Shown here one piece after another: positions 5,120 through 6,279 of a stretch of DNA of 6,279 nucleotides. The stretch covers positions 1 to 6,279 of the forward strand of contig JAJRTG010000001.1 of assembly GCA_024278395.1 (NCBI GenBank). Reading direction: 5' to 3'. The notes under the pieces are model-generated. The model searched no databases. It was not told the DNA's origin and saw only the letters and a program-made list of their open reading frames with translations. This DNA comes from Fidelibacterota bacterium. Its GTDB lineage: Bacteria; Bipolaricaulota; Bipolaricaulia; UBA7950; UBA9294. A program made the position numbers and the translations under genes. Numbering within the stretch: the stretch's first letter is position 1; each line of letters starts with the position of its first letter.

Positions 5120-5802
5120 GGGAGAAGCTGATCCTCCACATCCCGATCGGCGGTGGCGGGATAGATCTCGACTTCATGACGATGGTCATGAGTTGGGTCG
5201 TGATCGGGATCCTCGTCGCGCTCGCGCTCCTCTTCCGCCGCTCCCTGCGCCAGCCGGTGGAGGACAAGCCGAACCGCGTCCAGGCGCTCCTCGACCTCAC
5301 CCTCCACTTCGTTGAGAGCCAGCTCACCTCCAACTTCGCCTCCGAGAGGTTGGCGCGGGAGCTGTTCCCGTTCATCGGAACGCTGTTTCTATTCGTCCTT
5401 TTCTCCAACTGGATCTCCATCATCCCGTACTTCGAGTCCCCGACCAAGAACCTGAACGTCACGTTCAGCTTCGCCCTTCTGGTCTTCTTCATGTCCCAGT
5501 TCTACGCCGCGCGGATGAAGGGGGTGCGCAGGTACCTGAAGGGGTTCCTCGAGCCGTACGCGTTCATGCTCCCGCTCAACATAATCGGGGAGATGGCCCG
5601 GCCCCTCTCGCACGCGTTCCGTCTGTTCGGGAACATGTTCGGGGGGGCGATCATGCTCTCGATCATCTACTCGTTCGCTTTCTTGTCGTTCGGGTTCCCC
5701 CTCATCGTCACCGGGTTCTACGGGCTGTTCCAGGGGGCGATCCAAGCGTTCGTGTTCGCCATCTTGGCGGTTGCGTACATCAACGTTGCTGTAGAGACGT
5801 AA
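5104..5802 (+). CDS. atpB: F-type ATP synthase subunit a
   Basis: A 232-residue integral membrane protein that forms the ion half-channels of Fo against the rotating c-ring. Diagnostic stretches are FIGTLFLFVLFSNW (90-103), the helix PLSHAFRLFGNMFGG (167-181) with the essential stator Arg173 (E. coli Arg210), and GAIQAFVFAILAVAYI (211-226), where Gln214 matches E. coli Gln252. The N-terminus HIPIGGGGIDLDFMTM precedes the first helix, as in other bacterial a subunits. Two polar positions of the E. coli channel, Glu219 and His245, correspond here to Ala182 and Gly207, and His170 lies three residues before the essential arginine. The ATG at 5104 has AAGGTGG 4 bases upstream and overlaps the end of the subunit I gene. 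The c-subunit gene follows after 14 bases. Confidence 0.97.
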   Translation: MSEHLGEKLILHIPIGGGGIDLDFMTMVMSWVVIGILVALALLFRRSLRQPVEDKPNRVQALLDLTLHFVESQLTSNFASERLARELFPFIGTLFLFVLFSNWISIIPYFESPTKNLNVTFSFALLVFFMSQFYAARMKGVRRYLKGFLEPYAFMLPLNIIGEMARPLSHAFRLFGNMFGGAIMLSIIYSFAFLSFGFPLIVTGFYGLFQGAIQAFVFAILAVAYINVAVET

Positions 5803-5816
5803 AAAAAGGAGGAGAC

Positions 5817-6095
5817 ATGTTGCAAGAAGCACAGCAGGTGGTAAGCGGGATCTCCGGGGCGGACATCGCCACCGCAGCGAAGTACATCGCTGCCGGATTG
5901 TGCATGGGGATCGGAGCGATCGGATCGGCGATCGGGGAAGGGATCGCCGCGGCGCACGCCCTCGACGGGATGGCCCGCCAACCGGAGATGGAGGGGGCGC
6001 TCCTGCGGACGATGGTCCTCGGACAGGCGATCACCGAATCGACCGGAATCTACTCGCTCCTGATCGCGATCGTCCTTCTGTTCGTAATGAAATAG
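5817..6095 (+). CDS. atpE: F-type ATP synthase subunit c, Na+-type two-carboxylate
   Basis: A 92-residue proteolipid with two membrane helices joined by the polar loop ARQPEMEG (53-60), which carries the RQP signature. Helix 1 has the glycine-rich packing repeat GIGAIGSAIGEG (31-42). The ion-binding glutamate is E74 in ITESTGIYSLL (72-82). S75, T76 and Y79 match the Na+ ligands Ser66, Thr67 and Tyr70 of Ilyobacter tartaricus, and the I. tartaricus Gln32 position is Glu41. This E/E arrangement is that of the Fusobacterium nucleatum Na+ rotor, so sodium coupling is likely, though proton use under some conditions cannot be excluded. An N-terminal extension of about 15 residues precedes helix 1. 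AAGGAGGAG (5807-5814), the strongest ribosome-binding site in the window, fits the need for many c copies per enzyme. Confidence 0.97.
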   Translation: MLQEAQQVVSGISGADIATAAKYIAAGLCMGIGAIGSAIGEGIAAAHALDGMARQPEMEGALLRTMVLGQAITESTGIYSLLIAIVLLFVMK

Positions 6096-6104
6096 GGAGG
6101 GAAA

Positions 6105-6279
6105 GTGGAATTCTTCTGGGGGAAGGTCGTAAAGAACCTCAACCTGACCTTCATCGCCAACCTCGTCAATTTCGCGATCCTCCTCTATCTGTTGAAGAGA
6201 TTCCTGTACAAGCCGGCCCTCGCCTATCTCGACAAGCGGCGGGAGCTGATCGCCTCCCGGATGGAATCGGCGCGCAAGG
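6105..6279 (+). CDS. atpF: F-type ATP synthase subunit b, N-terminal part
   Basis: Begins at GTG 6105 and runs off the right edge after 58 codons. The peptide starts MEFFWGKVVKNLNLTFIANL, continues as a single membrane helix at about 13-32 (LTFIANLVNFAILLYLLKRF), then turns into a charged helix, KPALAYLDKRRELIASRMESA. This is the standard layout of the b stator subunit: one N-terminal anchor, then a long coiled stalk reaching F1. 'LYKPALAYLDKRRELIASRMESA' resembles the conserved 'KP....L..R...I...L..A' pattern. The start is set by AGGGAGG (6094-6100), which overlaps the atpE stop and lies 4 bases before the GTG. No ATG fits. The order a, c, b is the classical one, so delta, alpha, gamma, beta and epsilon genes are expected to the right. 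Confidence 0.93.
   Translation, partial: MEFFWGKVVKNLNLTFIANLVNFAILLYLLKRFLYKPALAYLDKRRELIASRMESARK

Noticed and set aside
1..6279. CRISPR array, insertion sequence, tRNA, rRNA or attachment site
   Set aside because: No repeated spacer-repeat pattern, terminal inverted repeats, transposase motifs or tRNA/rRNA-like segments were seen in reading the window.

Overview
The window is a GC-rich, gene-dense bacterial chromosome segment. It carries ordinary sigma70-like promoters, Shine-Dalgarno-led genes and the start of a standard F-type ATP synthase operon. Nothing in it looks mobile: I see no transposase, integrase, tRNA, rRNA or CRISPR repeat. The host cannot be named from sequence alone. A DUF35-partnered SCP2-type thiolase next to a sodium-type ATP synthase rotor subunit suggests an anaerobic, possibly thermophilic, deep-branching bacterium. 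Bipolaricaulota/Acetothermia-like is my best guess, at low confidence.

Layout. (1) Bases 1-77, minus strand: the first 25 codons of a probable hypoxanthine phosphoribosyltransferase, diverging from (2) a P-loop kinase of the polynucleotide-kinase-like type (191-769) with a very basic C-terminal tail. (3) A tight three-gene unit, 877-3093: a GNAT-fold-like protein, a thiolase-superfamily enzyme that overlaps it by 4 bases, and a DUF35 zinc-ribbon/OB-fold partner protein 1 base further on. A good promoter (766-794) and a leader hairpin that could mask the ribosome-binding site precede it. (4) A 192-base gap with a strong stem-loop and a promoter, then a membrane protein ending in a TrkA-C (RCK_C) domain (3286-4038). 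(5) frr, ribosome recycling factor (4147-4704), with its own promoter. (6) Only 19 bases later, the ATP synthase genes: subunit I (atpI-like), a (atpB), c (atpE) and the start of b (atpF), running off the right edge.

How the genes work together. The ATP synthase genes make the membrane Fo sector: the subunit I protein is the likely c-ring assembly factor, a and c form the ion path, and b is the stator stalk. The c subunit has a sodium-type site with a second glutamate on helix 1, so the enzyme may couple to Na+. The GNAT-like/thiolase/DUF35 unit resembles the archaeal thiolase/HMG-CoA synthase/DUF35 arrangement, but the HMG-CoA synthase is replaced by a GNAT-like protein. The thiolase has proline where the nucleophilic cysteine is expected. 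This unit is the best candidate here for undescribed biochemistry: an acyl-CoA lyase/aldolase or binding complex rather than a normal thiolase.
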